Shown here piece by piece: positions 25,330 to 35,840 of a stretch of DNA of 64,000 nt. The DNA lies in the NCBI RefSeq assembly GCF_024158035.1, contig NZ_JAMZEK010000005.1:183598-247597 (forward strand), written 5' to 3'. Each line of letters begins with the position of its first letter. The stretch's first letter is position 1. The notes beneath the pieces are model-generated. The model was not told the DNA's origin, made no database searches, and saw nothing but the letters and a program-made list of their open reading frames with translations. Origin of the DNA: Dyella lutea. GTDB lineage: Bacteria > Pseudomonadota > Gammaproteobacteria > Xanthomonadales > Rhodanobacteraceae. The position numbers and the translations under genes are program-made.

Positions 25330-27867
25330 TCAGAAAATGTCGTAGGCGTGCTTCTTGTCCTTGTCCTGTTGCTGCGCCGCCTGGCTGCGCAGCTTGTCCA
25401 GGTCCTCGACCTTGAAGACCTCGGGCATGGTGTCGGTGTCGCCCGGCGGTGCCGGCAGGCCGGTCGTGCGATCGATGGTGATCGTGCTGATGCCGGGGGG
25501 CATGGGCAGCGAGTTCTCGGGCAGCCCCTTCAGTGCCGCGCCCATGTACTGCATCCAGATCGGCAGGGCGGCCTGCGCACCGAACTCGGCCACGCCATTG
25601 GCGCGCCCCAGCGAGGTGAAGTCGTCGAAGCCCACCCACACCGCCGTCGACAGGTCGCCGTTGAAGCCGACGAACCATGCGTCGCGATGATCGTTGGTAG
25701 TACCGGTCTTGCCGGCCAGGTCGGGACGATTGAGTGCCCGGGCCGCCGCGCCGGTGCCATGCAGGATCACGTCCTTCATCAGCGAGGTGATCAGGTAATC
25801 GTTGCGGATGTCGATCACGTGCGGTGCCAGCACCGGGGGAGCCTTGGCCTCGCCGTGGGCGTCCTCCGGCAGCACCGCGTCGCCGACGTCGGCGAGGCTG
25901 GCAGCGCCCGCCGGCGCCGAGGCCGAAGTGGCGGGCGAAGTTGCCGGGGCGGCGCTCTTCTCCGCCGGCGGCGGACCTGGTGGTTGCGGATTGAGCAGCC
26001 GTTCCTGGCACGAGCGGCAGGCGCGGGCGGGATTGGCCAAATACACCGGCTTGCCGTCGCGGTCGTCGATCTCCTTGATGAAGTAGGGCTTCACCAGATA
26101 GCCACCGTTGGCGAACACCGAATAGCCACGCGCCATGTCCATCGGCGAGACCGATGCGGTGCCCAGCGCCATGGACAGGTTGGCGGGCAGGGCGTCCAGC
26201 GAGAAGCCGAAGCGCGTGGCGTACTCGCGGGCGAAGCTCACGCCGATGGCGTCGAGCAGGCGCACCGAGACCAGGTTCTTGGACTCCACCAGCGCCTGGC
26301 GCAGGCGGATCGGGCCGTCGAACTTGTTGTCGTCGTTGGCAGGGGTCCACAGCCCACCCGGTTTGGACGGGTCGGGCAGGGCCAGCGGCGCGTCGTTGAG
26401 GATGGAGGCAGGGGTGAAGCCTCGCTCGAAGGCGGCCGAATAAATGTAGGGCTTGAAGCTGGAGCCGGGCTGGCGGGCGGCCATCACCGCGCGGTTGAAC
26501 TTGCTGCGGGCGAAGTTGAAGCCGCCGACCAGTGCCTCGATCGCGCCATCCTCCGGGTTCACTGACGCCAATGCGCCCTGCACCTTCGGGATCTGCGCCA
26601 GCTCCCATTCCCCCTTGTCGTTGCGGGCGAGCCGGATGATGTCGCCGCGCTTGAGCACGGTGTCCACCGTCTTAGGGCTGGCCCCCGTGCGGGTGTCGCT
26701 GACATAGGGGCGGGCCCACGACACGGCGGCCAGGTCCAGCGTGGCGCTCTCGCGAGAGGAGAGATAGACCGTTGCCTGTTGCGGCGTCACCGCGGTGACC
26801 ACGCCTGGCAACATGCCGGACACGCTCGAGTAGCTGGCGAGCGCGTCGTCGAACGCCTTGGTGCCGGCGTCCGCCGGCAGGTCGGTGTGGGCTTCGGGGC
26901 CGCGCCAGCCGTGGCGGCGGTCGTAAGCCACCAGGCCGTCGCGCAGCGCCTGCACGGCATCGGTCTGGCGTTGGCTGTCGAGGGTGGTCTTGACCACGTA
27001 GCCGTCGGTCAAGGCATCGTTGCCGAGCCGGTCGAGCACCTGCCGGCGCACCATCTCGGCCAGGTACGGTGCCTCGACCTCGATCGGCTGCTCGTGCGGG
27101 TAGGCGTTGTTCGGTTCCCTGATCGCCTGCTCGTATTCCTGCTTGCTGATGTAGCGGTGCTCGAGCATCTGCCCCAGCACCCAGTTGCGGCGGGCCAGCA
27201 TGCGGGCCGGACTGTTGATCGGGTTCACCGCCGACGGCAGCTGGAAGGTCGAGGCGATGGTGGCGCACTCGGCGATGGTGAGCTGGTCGAGCGTCTTGCC
27301 GTAGTAGTACTCCGCGGCCGCTGCCACGCCGTAGGCTCGATGGCCGAGGAACATCTTGTTGAGGTAGAGCTCGAGGATCTGGTCCTTGGTCAGCTCGTTC
27401 TCCATCCGCACCGCGATGAAGATCTCGATCAGCTTGCGCGAGTAGAGCTTCTCGGGGCTGAGGAAGAAGTTGCGTGCCACCTGTTGGGTGATGGTCGAGC
27501 CACCGGAGCCCTTCTCGCCACCCGAGATGATCACGTGCCAGGCGGCGCGCGCGATGCCGTGCCAGTCGAAGCCCGGGTGGCTGTAGAAATCGGCGTCCTC
27601 GGCCGACAGCACGGCATGCTTCAGGCGGTCCGGCACGTGGGCGATGTCCACCGGGATGCGACGGGTCTCGCCGAAGGTCGCGATCAGCTTCCCGTCCGCG
27701 CTCTCCACACGGAGCGGGACCTGCATGCGGTAGTCCTTGAGCTGGTCGACGTTGGGCAGGCGGGGGGCGATGAGCCAATAGGCGACGCCGAGTGCGGCTA
27801 CGCCGAGCAGCAGTCCCGAGAAGGCCAGGATCAGTGCCCAGCGGAGCAAACGCTTGAAAATTCGCAT
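25330..27867 (-). CDS. mrcA: Penicillin-binding protein 1A (bifunctional transglycosylase/transpeptidase)
   Basis: 845 residues from ATG 27867. A cytosolic tail and membrane anchor (about 8-35) come first, then a GT51 glycosyltransferase domain (SAEDADFYSHPG, GSGGSTITQQVARNFFL, KDQILELYLNKMFLG), an OB-like insert, and the transpeptidase domain with SSFKP catalytic Ser motif, SKN and KTGTTN. A Pro/Ala-rich loop of about 60 residues between SKN and KTG holds a CxxC pair (codons at 26008-26010 and 26017-26019). It builds and cross-links peptidoglycan. It is divergent from pilM across about 250 bp, a conserved arrangement in Pseudomonas and Xanthomonas. Confidence 0.96.
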   Translation of the reverse strand: MRIFKRLLRWALILAFSGLLLGVAALGVAYWLIAPRLPNVDQLKDYRMQVPLRVESADGKLIATFGETRRIPVDIAHVPDRLKHAVLSAEDADFYSHPGFDWHGIARAAWHVIISGGEKGSGGSTITQQVARNFFLSPEKLYSRKLIEIFIAVRMENELTKDQILELYLNKMFLGHRAYGVAAAAEYYYGKTLDQLTIAECATIASTFQLPSAVNPINSPARMLARRNWVLGQMLEHRYISKQEYEQAIREPNNAYPHEQPIEVEAPYLAEMVRRQVLDRLGNDALTDGYVVKTTLDSQRQTDAVQALRDGLVAYDRRHGWRGPEAHTDLPADAGTKAFDDALASYSSVSGMLPGVVTAVTPQQATVYLSSRESATLDLAAVSWARPYVSDTRTGASPKTVDTVLKRGDIIRLARNDKGEWELAQIPKVQGALASVNPEDGAIEALVGGFNFARSKFNRAVMAARQPGSSFKPYIYSAAFERGFTPASILNDAPLALPDPSKPGGLWTPANDDNKFDGPIRLRQALVESKNLVSVRLLDAIGVSFAREYATRFGFSLDALPANLSMALGTASVSPMDMARGYSVFANGGYLVKPYFIKEIDDRDGKPVYLANPARACRSCQERLLNPQPPGPPPAEKSAAPATSPATSASAPAGAASLADVGDAVLPEDAHGEAKAPPVLAPHVIDIRNDYLITSLMKDVILHGTGAAARALNRPDLAGKTGTTNDHRDAWFVGFNGDLSTAVWVGFDDFTSLGRANGVAEFGAQAALPIWMQYMGAALKGLPENSLPMPPGISTITIDRTTGLPAPPGDTDTMPEVFKVEDLDKLRSQAAQQQDKDKKHAYDIF

Positions 27868-28032
27868 GAGTATTGAGGTAGCGAGACCTGAGTCAAAACG
27901 TGCCAGAGTATAGATGTAGCAGTATCCATCACGCGGCCGGCGGTCTTTCGCAGGAAGCTGCACCAGTCGAACTCCAGTGACTCAAATGTGTGTCCCATCA
28001 CGCCACTGAGTCGAGAAAGTGGCCGTATACCG

Positions 28033-28061
28033 TTGCTATTGCGTTAATTTTTGGATTTAAT
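28033..28061 (+). promoter_or_regulatory. Candidate promoter of pilMNOPQ
   Basis: TTGCTA (28033-28038), 17-bp spacer, TTTAAT (28056-28061), within the most AT-rich stretch of the mrcA/pilM intergenic region. Expected start near 28068, about 50 nt before the pilM GTG. Confidence 0.45.
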
Positions 28062-28106
28062 GCCAGCGCGCAGCCGCCGGATTCCGGCTCGGAGCGCTAG
28101 GGGTAA

Positions 28107-29176
<1,070 letters not shown>

Positions 29177-29177
<1 letters not shown>

Positions 29178-29827
29178 TGGCACATATCAACCTCCTTCCG
29201 TGGCGCGCCGAACGCCGCAAGCAGCGCGAGCGCGAGTTCTTCATGCAGCTGGGTGCGGCCTTCGTGGCCGCGCTGCTGTGCCTGATCCTGTGGGGCTGGT
29301 GGATGGACCTGCGGATCGACAACCAGAACGAGCGCAACGCCTACCTGCAGACCGAAATCCACCAGCTTGACGAGAAGATCGCCAAGATCAAGGACCTGGA
29401 GAAGGTTCGCGATCGCCTGCTGGCGCGCAAGCAGATCATCGAGCAGCTCCAGGCGAATCGCTCGCAGATGGTCCACTTGTTCGACGAGCTGGTTAAGACC
29501 ATCCCGGCCAGCGCTCGTCTCACCGGCCTGAAGCAGACCGGCGATTCGATGTCGCTCGACGGCGTCGCCCAGTCCAATGCCAGCGTGGCGGAGTACATGC
29601 GCAACATCGAGGCGTCGCCCTGGATGGGGCACGCCGACCTGCGCAAGACCGAGAACGTACACAAGGACGTCCGGATGCCCTATGTGTTCGGCTTGAACGT
29701 AACATTGAGCCGACCGAAGGACGACGGTCAGCCCGTGCCTGTACCGGATGACAAGACGCCAGCCGGCCATTCGGGGGCCGCGCCTGCCACAGGTGCCAAG
29801 CCGACGACGGGGGGGGCCAAGCCGTGA
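29177..29827 (+). CDS. pilN: Type IV pilus assembly protein PilN
   Basis: 216 residues. The conserved cytosolic tail AHINLLPWRAERRKQRE, which docks to PilM, comes first, then one membrane helix (about 27-46), a coiled-coil (about 55-100) and a periplasmic ferredoxin-like domain. It forms a heterodimer with PilO. The tail beyond residue 180 is Pro/Gly/Thr-rich and likely disordered. It overlaps pilO by 4 bp (GTGA). Confidence 0.95.
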
Positions 29828-30477
29828 AGTTCTTCGATGATCTGCGCAGCCTCGACAAGAACAACATCGGTGGCTGGCCCCAGTCGGTAAAGATTTTCTT
29901 CACCGTCGCGCTGTTCGCCCTGATCGGGTTCTTCGGCTGGTACCTGTACATCAGCGACCAGCAGGATCAGTTGCAGTCGCTGGCGAACAAGGAAGAATCC
30001 CTCAAGCAGGAGTTCGTGACCAAGCAGGCCAAGGCCGTGAATCTCGAAGCGCTGCAGCAGCAGCTCGACGAGATGCAGGACATGCTGCGGCAGCTGCTTC
30101 GCCAGCTGCCCAGCAAGACCGAGATGCCGGAGCTGCTGGTGGACATCTCCCAGACCGCGCTGTCTGCAGGTCTGGAGGTCGACTCCTTTGTCCCGGGGGC
30201 CGAGACGCCGAAGGACTTCTACGCCGAAAAGCCGATCGCGCTGAAGATGAGCGGTACCTATCATCAGTTCGGTACCTTCATCAGCGGCGTCGCTTCGCTG
30301 CCGCGCGTGGTGATCCTGACCCTGCACGATGTTTCGCTGACGCCGGCCAATCCCTCGGCCGATGGCGGCGGCAAGCTCGTGCTGCAGGGCACGGTGAAAA
30401 CCTATCGCTACCTCGATGACGACGAGACCGGCGACGCGAAGAAGCATGCAGCGGGCAACAAGAGGGGGCGGAAATGA
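29824..30477 (+). CDS. pilO: Type IV pilus assembly protein PilO
   Basis: 217 residues from GTG 29824. A short cytosolic segment is followed by a membrane helix (about 22-42), a coiled-coil (QSLANKEESLKQEFVTKQAK) and a periplasmic domain with LRQLPSKTEMPELLVDISQT, a PilO hallmark. It pairs with PilN and links the inner-membrane platform to PilP. The stop overlaps the pilP start by 4 bp. Confidence 0.95.
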   Translation: MKFFDDLRSLDKNNIGGWPQSVKIFFTVALFALIGFFGWYLYISDQQDQLQSLANKEESLKQEFVTKQAKAVNLEALQQQLDEMQDMLRQLLRQLPSKTEMPELLVDISQTALSAGLEVDSFVPGAETPKDFYAEKPIALKMSGTYHQFGTFISGVASLPRVVILTLHDVSLTPANPSADGGGKLVLQGTVKTYRYLDDDETGDAKKHAAGNKRGRK

Positions 30478-31022
30478 GCCGGTCTTTCGCCACGAACCCT
30501 GGTCGCGGGCTTCGCATCGCCGCGCTTTGCGGCGCGCTCATCGCTCTGGCTGGGTGCACGCGCGGCATGTCCGATCTGCGGACCTGGGTCGCCAAGGAAA
30601 AGCAGAAGAAGGGGGCCCCGATCGAGCCGCTGCCGGTGATCCGCACCTTCGAGACGTTCGAGTACAAGGACCAGGGGGATCGTGATCCCTTCAGTCCCAG
30701 CTCTGCCGAAACCCAGCCGTCCACCAGCACGGCGTCCACCGGCCCGCGCCCGGACGAGAACCGCCCGAAGGAGCCGCTGGAGATGTTTGCGCTCGACAGC
30801 CTGAAGATGGTGGGCACGATCGGCAAGGGGGCTGGCATGGAGGTCCTCATCAAGGACCCGGGTGGCGTCATTCACCGCGTGCACAAGAACGAATACATGG
30901 GCCAGAACTACGGCCGAATCACGGCGATCAGCGACGACCATGTCGATCTGATCGAACTGATCTCCAACGGTAATGGTGGCTGGATGGAGCGTCCGGCCAG
31001 CATCGCGCTCGGCGAGAAATAG
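30474..31022 (+). CDS. pilP: Type IV pilus lipoprotein PilP
   Basis: 182 residues with a lipoprotein signal ending ALAGC. The mature part has a disordered linker with the RDPFSP motif typical of PilP, then a beta-sandwich (LEMFALDSLKMVGTIGKG onwards). PilP bridges PilNO in the inner membrane and the PilQ secretin. It follows pilO by overlap and precedes pilQ by 20 bp. Confidence 0.95.
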   Translation: MSRSFATNPGRGLRIAALCGALIALAGCTRGMSDLRTWVAKEKQKKGAPIEPLPVIRTFETFEYKDQGDRDPFSPSSAETQPSTSTASTGPRPDENRPKEPLEMFALDSLKMVGTIGKGAGMEVLIKDPGGVIHRVHKNEYMGQNYGRITAISDDHVDLIELISNGNGGWMERPASIALGEK

Positions 31023-31042
31023 GAAACACAGGGGCTGATGCA

Positions 31043-33238
31043 ATGAGCAACCAAAACACACCTGTTCAGGGCCGAATCATGCGCCACGCGAGCCGCTACC
31101 TGGTGATTCTCCTGTTCGCCGCGGGATCCCTGTGGTCGCAGGCGACCCTGGCAGCCACCACCTCCACGCTGAAAGACATCAGCTACGACGTGCTGCCTGG
31201 TGGTCGCATCGAGCTGCACATCAACTTCGAGCAGGGCCAGGTGCCCGAGCCGAAGATCTTCACCACCGACACGCCGCCGCGCATTGCCGTCGACTTCGCC
31301 GACACGGCCAACGCTGCAGCGCGGCACATGGATGTCGGCAAGGGCTCCCTGTCGGGCATCTCCGCGGTGTCGGCAGGTGATCGCACGCGCGTGGTGGTCG
31401 ACCTGATCCGTCCTTCCAGCTACACCACCCGGGTGGACGGCAACAGCCTGGTTCTGACGGTCAACAACGGCACCGACGCCCAGACCACCACCACCGCGGC
31501 GAACATCGATCCTTCCAAGCGCCTGCCCTCGGCGAGCAGCGGTCCGGCCGTATCCAACATCGATTTCCGCCGCGGCCCCAATGGCGAAGGGCGCGTGCTG
31601 GTGAACTTCAGCGGCGCCGGCGCCAGTCCCAACATGCGCCGCGAAGGAGACAAGGTCATCGTGGATCTTGACCACGTGAACTTGCCGCCCAGCCAGGCGC
31701 AGCGTCTGGACGTGATGGATTTCGCGACCCCCGTGCAGGCCATCGTGACTCGCGCGGCCGGCAATGGCGCGCAGATGGAGATCAGCACGTCGGGCAACAT
31801 CGAGACGTCCGCCTACCAGTCGGGCGACCAGTATGTGGTCGAAATCGCACCGAAGAAGAAGGAAGCGGCCACGGGCAAGCTGGCCAAGGGCCAGGAACCG
31901 GTCTACACCGGCAGCCGCGTGACCTTCAATTTCCAGGACATTCCGGTGCGCTCGGCATTGCAGCTCCTTGCCGATATCTCCGGCCTCAACCTGGTGGCAT
32001 CGGACTCGGTGGGCGGTAGCGTGACCCTGCGCCTGGTGAACGTGCCATGGGACCAGGCGCTGGACGTGGTGCTGCGCGCCAAGGGTCTGGACAAGCGCCG
32101 CAACGGCAACGTGATCTGGATCGCCCCGCAGCAGGAGCTGGCCAAGTACGAACAGGATCTGGCCGACGCCCGGATGAAGGCCGAGGACAACGCCGAGCTG
32201 GTGACCGATTACGTCCCGATCAGCTATGGCAAGGCGGCAGATATCGCCAAGCTGCTCACGACCGAGGCCAAGCAGGGTACGGGTTCGGGCGGTGGCGGCG
32301 GTGCGTCTGCCAATGCCAGCCGTGGCTTCCTCTCGCCGCGCGGCAGCGTTTCCTACGACAACCGCACCAACACCCTGCTGATCAGTGACACGCCGGAGAA
32401 GATCAAGGAGATCCGCGCGCTCGTCGCCGTGCTCGATCGCCCGGTCCAGCAGGTGCTGATCGAGTCGCGCATCGTGGTGGCGACCGACCAGTTCACCCGG
32501 GAGCTGGGCGCCAAGTTTGGCATCAACGGCGCCCAGACCAATCCGAGCGGTCAGGTGCTGCAACTGGGTGGTGCACTGGGAACCAACATCGGCAACAACG
32601 GAGCGGCGGCCTCGCTGGGGTCCGGCGGGCTCAACGTGAACCTGCCGACCACCACGCCTGGCGGCAGCCTCGGCCTGGCGATCCTCGGCGCCAACTATGC
32701 GTTGGATCTGGAACTGTCCGCCGCCCAGACCGAGGGGCGTGGTGAGGTGATCTCCAGCCCGCGCGTGATCACCGCCAACCAGCAGGAGGCGGTCATCCGC
32801 CAAGGCCAGCAGATCGGCTACGTGACCTACCAGAACAGCGCCACCGGTGCGGCCGGCAGCGGCACCGCCACCGTGCAGTTCAAGGACGCCGTGCTGGAGC
32901 TGAAGGTCACCCCGACGATCACCGCCGACAATCGCGTGTACCTGAAGATCAACGTCAAGAAGGACGCGCTGGCGAAGTTCATCGATGCCCCGGGCAGTGG
33001 CCAGGTGCCGCAGATCGACACCCGCGAGCTCAACACCTCGGTGCTGGTCGACAACGGACAGACGGTGGTGCTGGGTGGCATCTACGAGATCACCAAGCAG
33101 AACACCGTGACCAAGGTGCCCGGCCTCGGCGACATCCCCGGCATCGGCATGCTGTTCCGCAAGACTTCGCGGCAGAACGACAAGGCGGAGCTGCTGATCT
33201 TCGTGACCCCGCGCATCCTCAGCGACAAGCTGCAGTAG
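31043..33238 (+). CDS. pilQ: Type IV pilus outer-membrane secretin PilQ
   Basis: 731 residues from ATG 31043. A signal peptide (cleavage after TLA-A) starts about residue 16 behind a polar N-terminal extension. Two AMIN domains (about 45-125 and 165-255) bind peptidoglycan; a secretin STN domain follows (VTFNFQDIPVRSALQLLADI), then an N1 domain and the secretin core (VLIESRIVVATDQFTRELG; EVISSPRVITANQQEAVIRQ; NTSVLVDNGQTVVLGGIYE; VPGLGDIPGIGMLFR). It forms the outer-membrane pore for the pilus. The operon ends here with a terminator at 33262-33289. Confidence 0.96.
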   Translation: MSNQNTPVQGRIMRHASRYLVILLFAAGSLWSQATLAATTSTLKDISYDVLPGGRIELHINFEQGQVPEPKIFTTDTPPRIAVDFADTANAAARHMDVGKGSLSGISAVSAGDRTRVVVDLIRPSSYTTRVDGNSLVLTVNNGTDAQTTTTAANIDPSKRLPSASSGPAVSNIDFRRGPNGEGRVLVNFSGAGASPNMRREGDKVIVDLDHVNLPPSQAQRLDVMDFATPVQAIVTRAAGNGAQMEISTSGNIETSAYQSGDQYVVEIAPKKKEAATGKLAKGQEPVYTGSRVTFNFQDIPVRSALQLLADISGLNLVASDSVGGSVTLRLVNVPWDQALDVVLRAKGLDKRRNGNVIWIAPQQELAKYEQDLADARMKAEDNAELVTDYVPISYGKAADIAKLLTTEAKQGTGSGGGGGASANASRGFLSPRGSVSYDNRTNTLLISDTPEKIKEIRALVAVLDRPVQQVLIESRIVVATDQFTRELGAKFGINGAQTNPSGQVLQLGGALGTNIGNNGAAASLGSGGLNVNLPTTTPGGSLGLAILGANYALDLELSAAQTEGRGEVISSPRVITANQQEAVIRQGQQIGYVTYQNSATGAAGSGTATVQFKDAVLELKVTPTITADNRVYLKINVKKDALAKFIDAPGSGQVPQIDTRELNTSVLVDNGQTVVLGGIYEITKQNTVTKVPGLGDIPGIGMLFRKTSRQNDKAELLIFVTPRILSDKLQ

Positions 33239-33261
33239 GCCGGATCGGAAGAGAAACAGTG

Positions 33262-33289
33262 AAAGGGCGGCCGAGAGGTCGCCCTTTTT
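33262..33289 (+). terminator. Intrinsic terminator after pilQ
   Basis: AAAGGGCG (33262-33269) pairs with CGCCCTTT (33280-33287), followed by further T residues. It closes the pilMNOPQ operon. Confidence 0.88.
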
Positions 33290-33376
33290 CATGGGGTCGC
33301 TTCGCATGACCACCGGGCTATATCGCCGCGCTGGCTAAACTTCCATGATCGAACGCTGTCCTACGCCGCGTCTCCC

Positions 33377-34393
33377 ATGGAAGCCTTCCGGATGACCGAT
33401 CTCGCGCCAGCCCAGCCAGCCACCGCCCTGCAACAGTCCTTTGCCCTCCTGAGGGAGGGATTGCAGCGTTCCATCATCGGGCAGCCACGACTGATCGATT
33501 GCCTGCTGATCGCCCTGCTGGCCGACGGCCATCTGCTGGTGGAAGGGGCGCCCGGCCTGGCCAAGACCACGGCAGTGAAGGCGCTGGCTTCGTGTATCGA
33601 TGCCGATTTCCATCGCGTGCAGTTCACGCCCGATCTGTTGCCCGCCGACCTGACCGGCACCGACGTGTTCCGGCCTCAGTCCGGAAACTTCGAATTCGAG
33701 CGTGGTCCGCTGTTCCACAACATCGTGCTGGCCGACGAGATCAACCGCGCGCCGGCCAAGGTGCAGTCGGCGTTGCTCGAGGCGATGGCGGAGCGGCAGA
33801 TCACGGTCGGTCGCAGTACCTGGCGCTTGCCCGAGCTGTTCCTGGTGATGGCGACGCAGAACCCGATCGAACAGGAAGGTACCTTTGCCTTGCCGGAGGC
33901 CCAGCTCGACCGCTTCGTCATGCACGTCACCATCGGTTACCCGGATGCCGCCGCCGAGTTGGCGATCCTGCGCCTGGCGCGCGGGCAGGCGAGTCGCGCG
34001 GTGCACGGCCTGCAGACGGCCCCCGCCGCGCGACTGGCTCCCGCCGACGTGATGGCCGCGCGTGAAGAGGTGCTGGAGGTGCACATGGCGCCCGCGCTGG
34101 AGGAATACATCACGCAACTCGTGCTCGCCACGCGCGATGCCGGACGCTACGGGGCGGAACTCGATCGCTGGATCGCCTGGGGCGGTAGCCCTCGCGCGAC
34201 CATTGCGCTCGATCGTTGCGCCCGCGCGCATGCGTGGCTGAACGGCCGCGATTACGTGCTGCCGGAGGATGTCCATGCCGTGGCGCATGAAGTGCTGCGC
34301 CATCGCGTGCTGTTGAGTTACGAAGCCGAAGCCGAGGGCGTGCGGCCGGATCAGGTGATCGACCGCCTGCTGGATCTCGTGCCATTGCCGTGA
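33377..34393 (+). CDS. MoxR-family AAA+ ATPase
   Basis: 338 residues; an in-frame ATG at 33392 is preceded by GGAAG and may be the true start. AAA+ motifs are GAPGLAKTTAVKALA (Walker A), VLADEINRAPAKVQSALLEA (Walker B), ATQNPIEQEGTFALPEAQLD and the sensor region before a C-terminal helical lid. MoxR proteins act as chaperone-like ATPases with VWA-domain partners, which are encoded just downstream. It is the first gene of a six-gene Bat operon in which every junction overlaps by 4 bp. Confidence 0.93.
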   Translation: MEAFRMTDLAPAQPATALQQSFALLREGLQRSIIGQPRLIDCLLIALLADGHLLVEGAPGLAKTTAVKALASCIDADFHRVQFTPDLLPADLTGTDVFRPQSGNFEFERGPLFHNIVLADEINRAPAKVQSALLEAMAERQITVGRSTWRLPELFLVMATQNPIEQEGTFALPEAQLDRFVMHVTIGYPDAAAELAILRLARGQASRAVHGLQTAPAARLAPADVMAAREEVLEVHMAPALEEYITQLVLATRDAGRYGAELDRWIAWGGSPRATIALDRCARAHAWLNGRDYVLPEDVHAVAHEVLRHRVLLSYEAEAEGVRPDQVIDRLLDLVPLP

Positions 34394-35319
34394 GCGCCGT
34401 GCTGCCGTCACACGAGGCCGATGGCGTCACCCAGGTGGCGTTGTCGGAGCTGTTGGCATTGCGCGCACGCGTGGGCAGGATGACCCTGCCGGCCCAGGTC
34501 AGCCGTGCCTCACGCGCGGGGCAGCAGTCGAGCCGTCTGTATGGCCGCGGGATGGATTATGCCGAGTCACGCGTCTACCAGCGTGGGGACGATGTGCGGC
34601 GACTCGACTGGCGGCTCACCGCGCGCAGCGGCAAGCTCCATACCAAACTGTTCCAGGAAGAGCGCGAGGGTCGACTCCTGATCCTGCTCGACACTCACGC
34701 ATCCATGCAATTCGGCACGCGGACGAGGTTCAAGTCGGTCCAGGCGGCGCGTGCGGCGGCATGGGCTGCATGGGCCGCCGTGAAGGGGGCCGAGCGTGTC
34801 GGGCTGATGGGGTTCGGCACGCGCGATGAACTGCTGGCGCCGCGCGCTGGCGCACACGGCGCGCTCGCGGTCTGCGGTGCGCTCGCCGCCTGGGGCAGCC
34901 GGTGGGCCGATGCCGACGAGGAACCGCTGTCCGCCGCGCTGCAGCGGGCCATGCGGACGGTCCATGGGGCCAGTCGTGTCCTGTTGATCACCGATGGCGC
35001 CTGTTGCGACCCGACCGCGCGGCGCCCCTTGGTGGAGTTGTCCCGGCGCGCCCGCCTGGGCGTGCTCGCAGTGGTCGATCCGCTCGAGGTGGCGCCCACG
35101 CCGGAAGGCGACTATCCGGTTGAGCACGGGGGCGTGCGCGCCCAACTGCATATTCATGGCGAGCGGCAACGCCATTGGCTGCCGGGCCTGCTCGGAGCCG
35201 GGCAGGCAAGGCTGGCCGCGCTGTGTCGCGCCACGGGCGTGGCTTGCCGCACCGTGGACACGACGGCCGATCCCTTCGATGCCGTCGCTGCGCTGCTGGG
35301 CGCACGGAGCAGCCGATGA
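34390..35319 (+). CDS. DUF58 protein of the MoxR-Bat operon
   Basis: 309 residues from GTG 34390. It has the DUF58 signature RVYQRGDDVRRLDWRLTAR around residues 60-80, just after a GRGMDYAES stretch, and behind it a VWA-like fold (LLILLDTHASMQFGTRTRFK). DUF58 proteins are regular partners of MoxR ATPases. The DxSxS MIDAS is altered (DTHAS), so metal binding may be lost; the function is not established. No membrane segment is seen, unlike some DUF58 proteins that have two. Confidence 0.9.
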   Translation: MSAVLPSHEADGVTQVALSELLALRARVGRMTLPAQVSRASRAGQQSSRLYGRGMDYAESRVYQRGDDVRRLDWRLTARSGKLHTKLFQEEREGRLLILLDTHASMQFGTRTRFKSVQAARAAAWAAWAAVKGAERVGLMGFGTRDELLAPRAGAHGALAVCGALAAWGSRWADADEEPLSAALQRAMRTVHGASRVLLITDGACCDPTARRPLVELSRRARLGVLAVVDPLEVAPTPEGDYPVEHGGVRAQLHIHGERQRHWLPGLLGAGQARLAALCRATGVACRTVDTTADPFDAVAALLGARSSR

Positions 35320-35840
35320 GCCTGCCGTTGCCCGCGCCTGCCGCGTCTGCGCCGTCGGGTCCGGCGCTTCGCGACATCCATCTGCCGCCGCCGCCGTCCT
35401 GGTGGCCGCCAGCGCCGGGCTGGTGGGTGCTGGCGGCGTTGGCGTCGGCGCTGCTCGCCTGGGGCGTCTGGCGTTGGATTTCGCGTCAGCGGCATCTGCG
35501 CGCGCGTGCGGCGCTGGTCGCACTGGTGGACGATGCCCTGTCTGGGACCGAAGGTCGTCCGCAGGAGGCCGCGGCGGCGCTGCATGCGCTGCTGCGCCGC
35601 GCGGTGCGGAGACTGGATGGAGGCGGCGGCACGCTTCGCGGCGAGGCCTGGCGGGAAATGCTCGAGCGGATGCCGGTCGATGCAGCCGTAATCGACCGCC
35701 TCACCCAGCTGGATACCTTGATCTACCGACCCGCCCAGGCCATCGAACGCGACGCCCTGGCCGACGCCGTTCGAGCCTGGCTCGGTGCCTTTGCCGATCA
35801 GACGCGACGCAGCGGTGCGAACCGGAGGGCTGGTCGATGA
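35316..35840 (+). CDS. DUF4381 membrane protein of the Bat operon
   Basis: 174 residues. The N-terminus ends with DIHLPPPPSWWPPAPGWW, a strong DUF4381 mark, and is followed by one membrane helix (about 38-58) and a helical cytosolic tail. These proteins sit between DUF58 and the VWA genes in proteobacterial Bat operons; the role is structural or unknown. Translation is coupled on both sides (ATGA at each end). Confidence 0.88.
   Translation: MSLPLPAPAASAPSGPALRDIHLPPPPSWWPPAPGWWVLAALASALLAWGVWRWISRQRHLRARAALVALVDDALSGTEGRPQEAAAALHALLRRAVRRLDGGGGTLRGEAWREMLERMPVDAAVIDRLTQLDTLIYRPAQAIERDALADAVRAWLGAFADQTRRSGANRRAGR

Noticed and set aside
30908..33313. 801-codon minus-strand frame over pilQ
   Set aside because: Shadow of the secretin gene; no recognisable domain.
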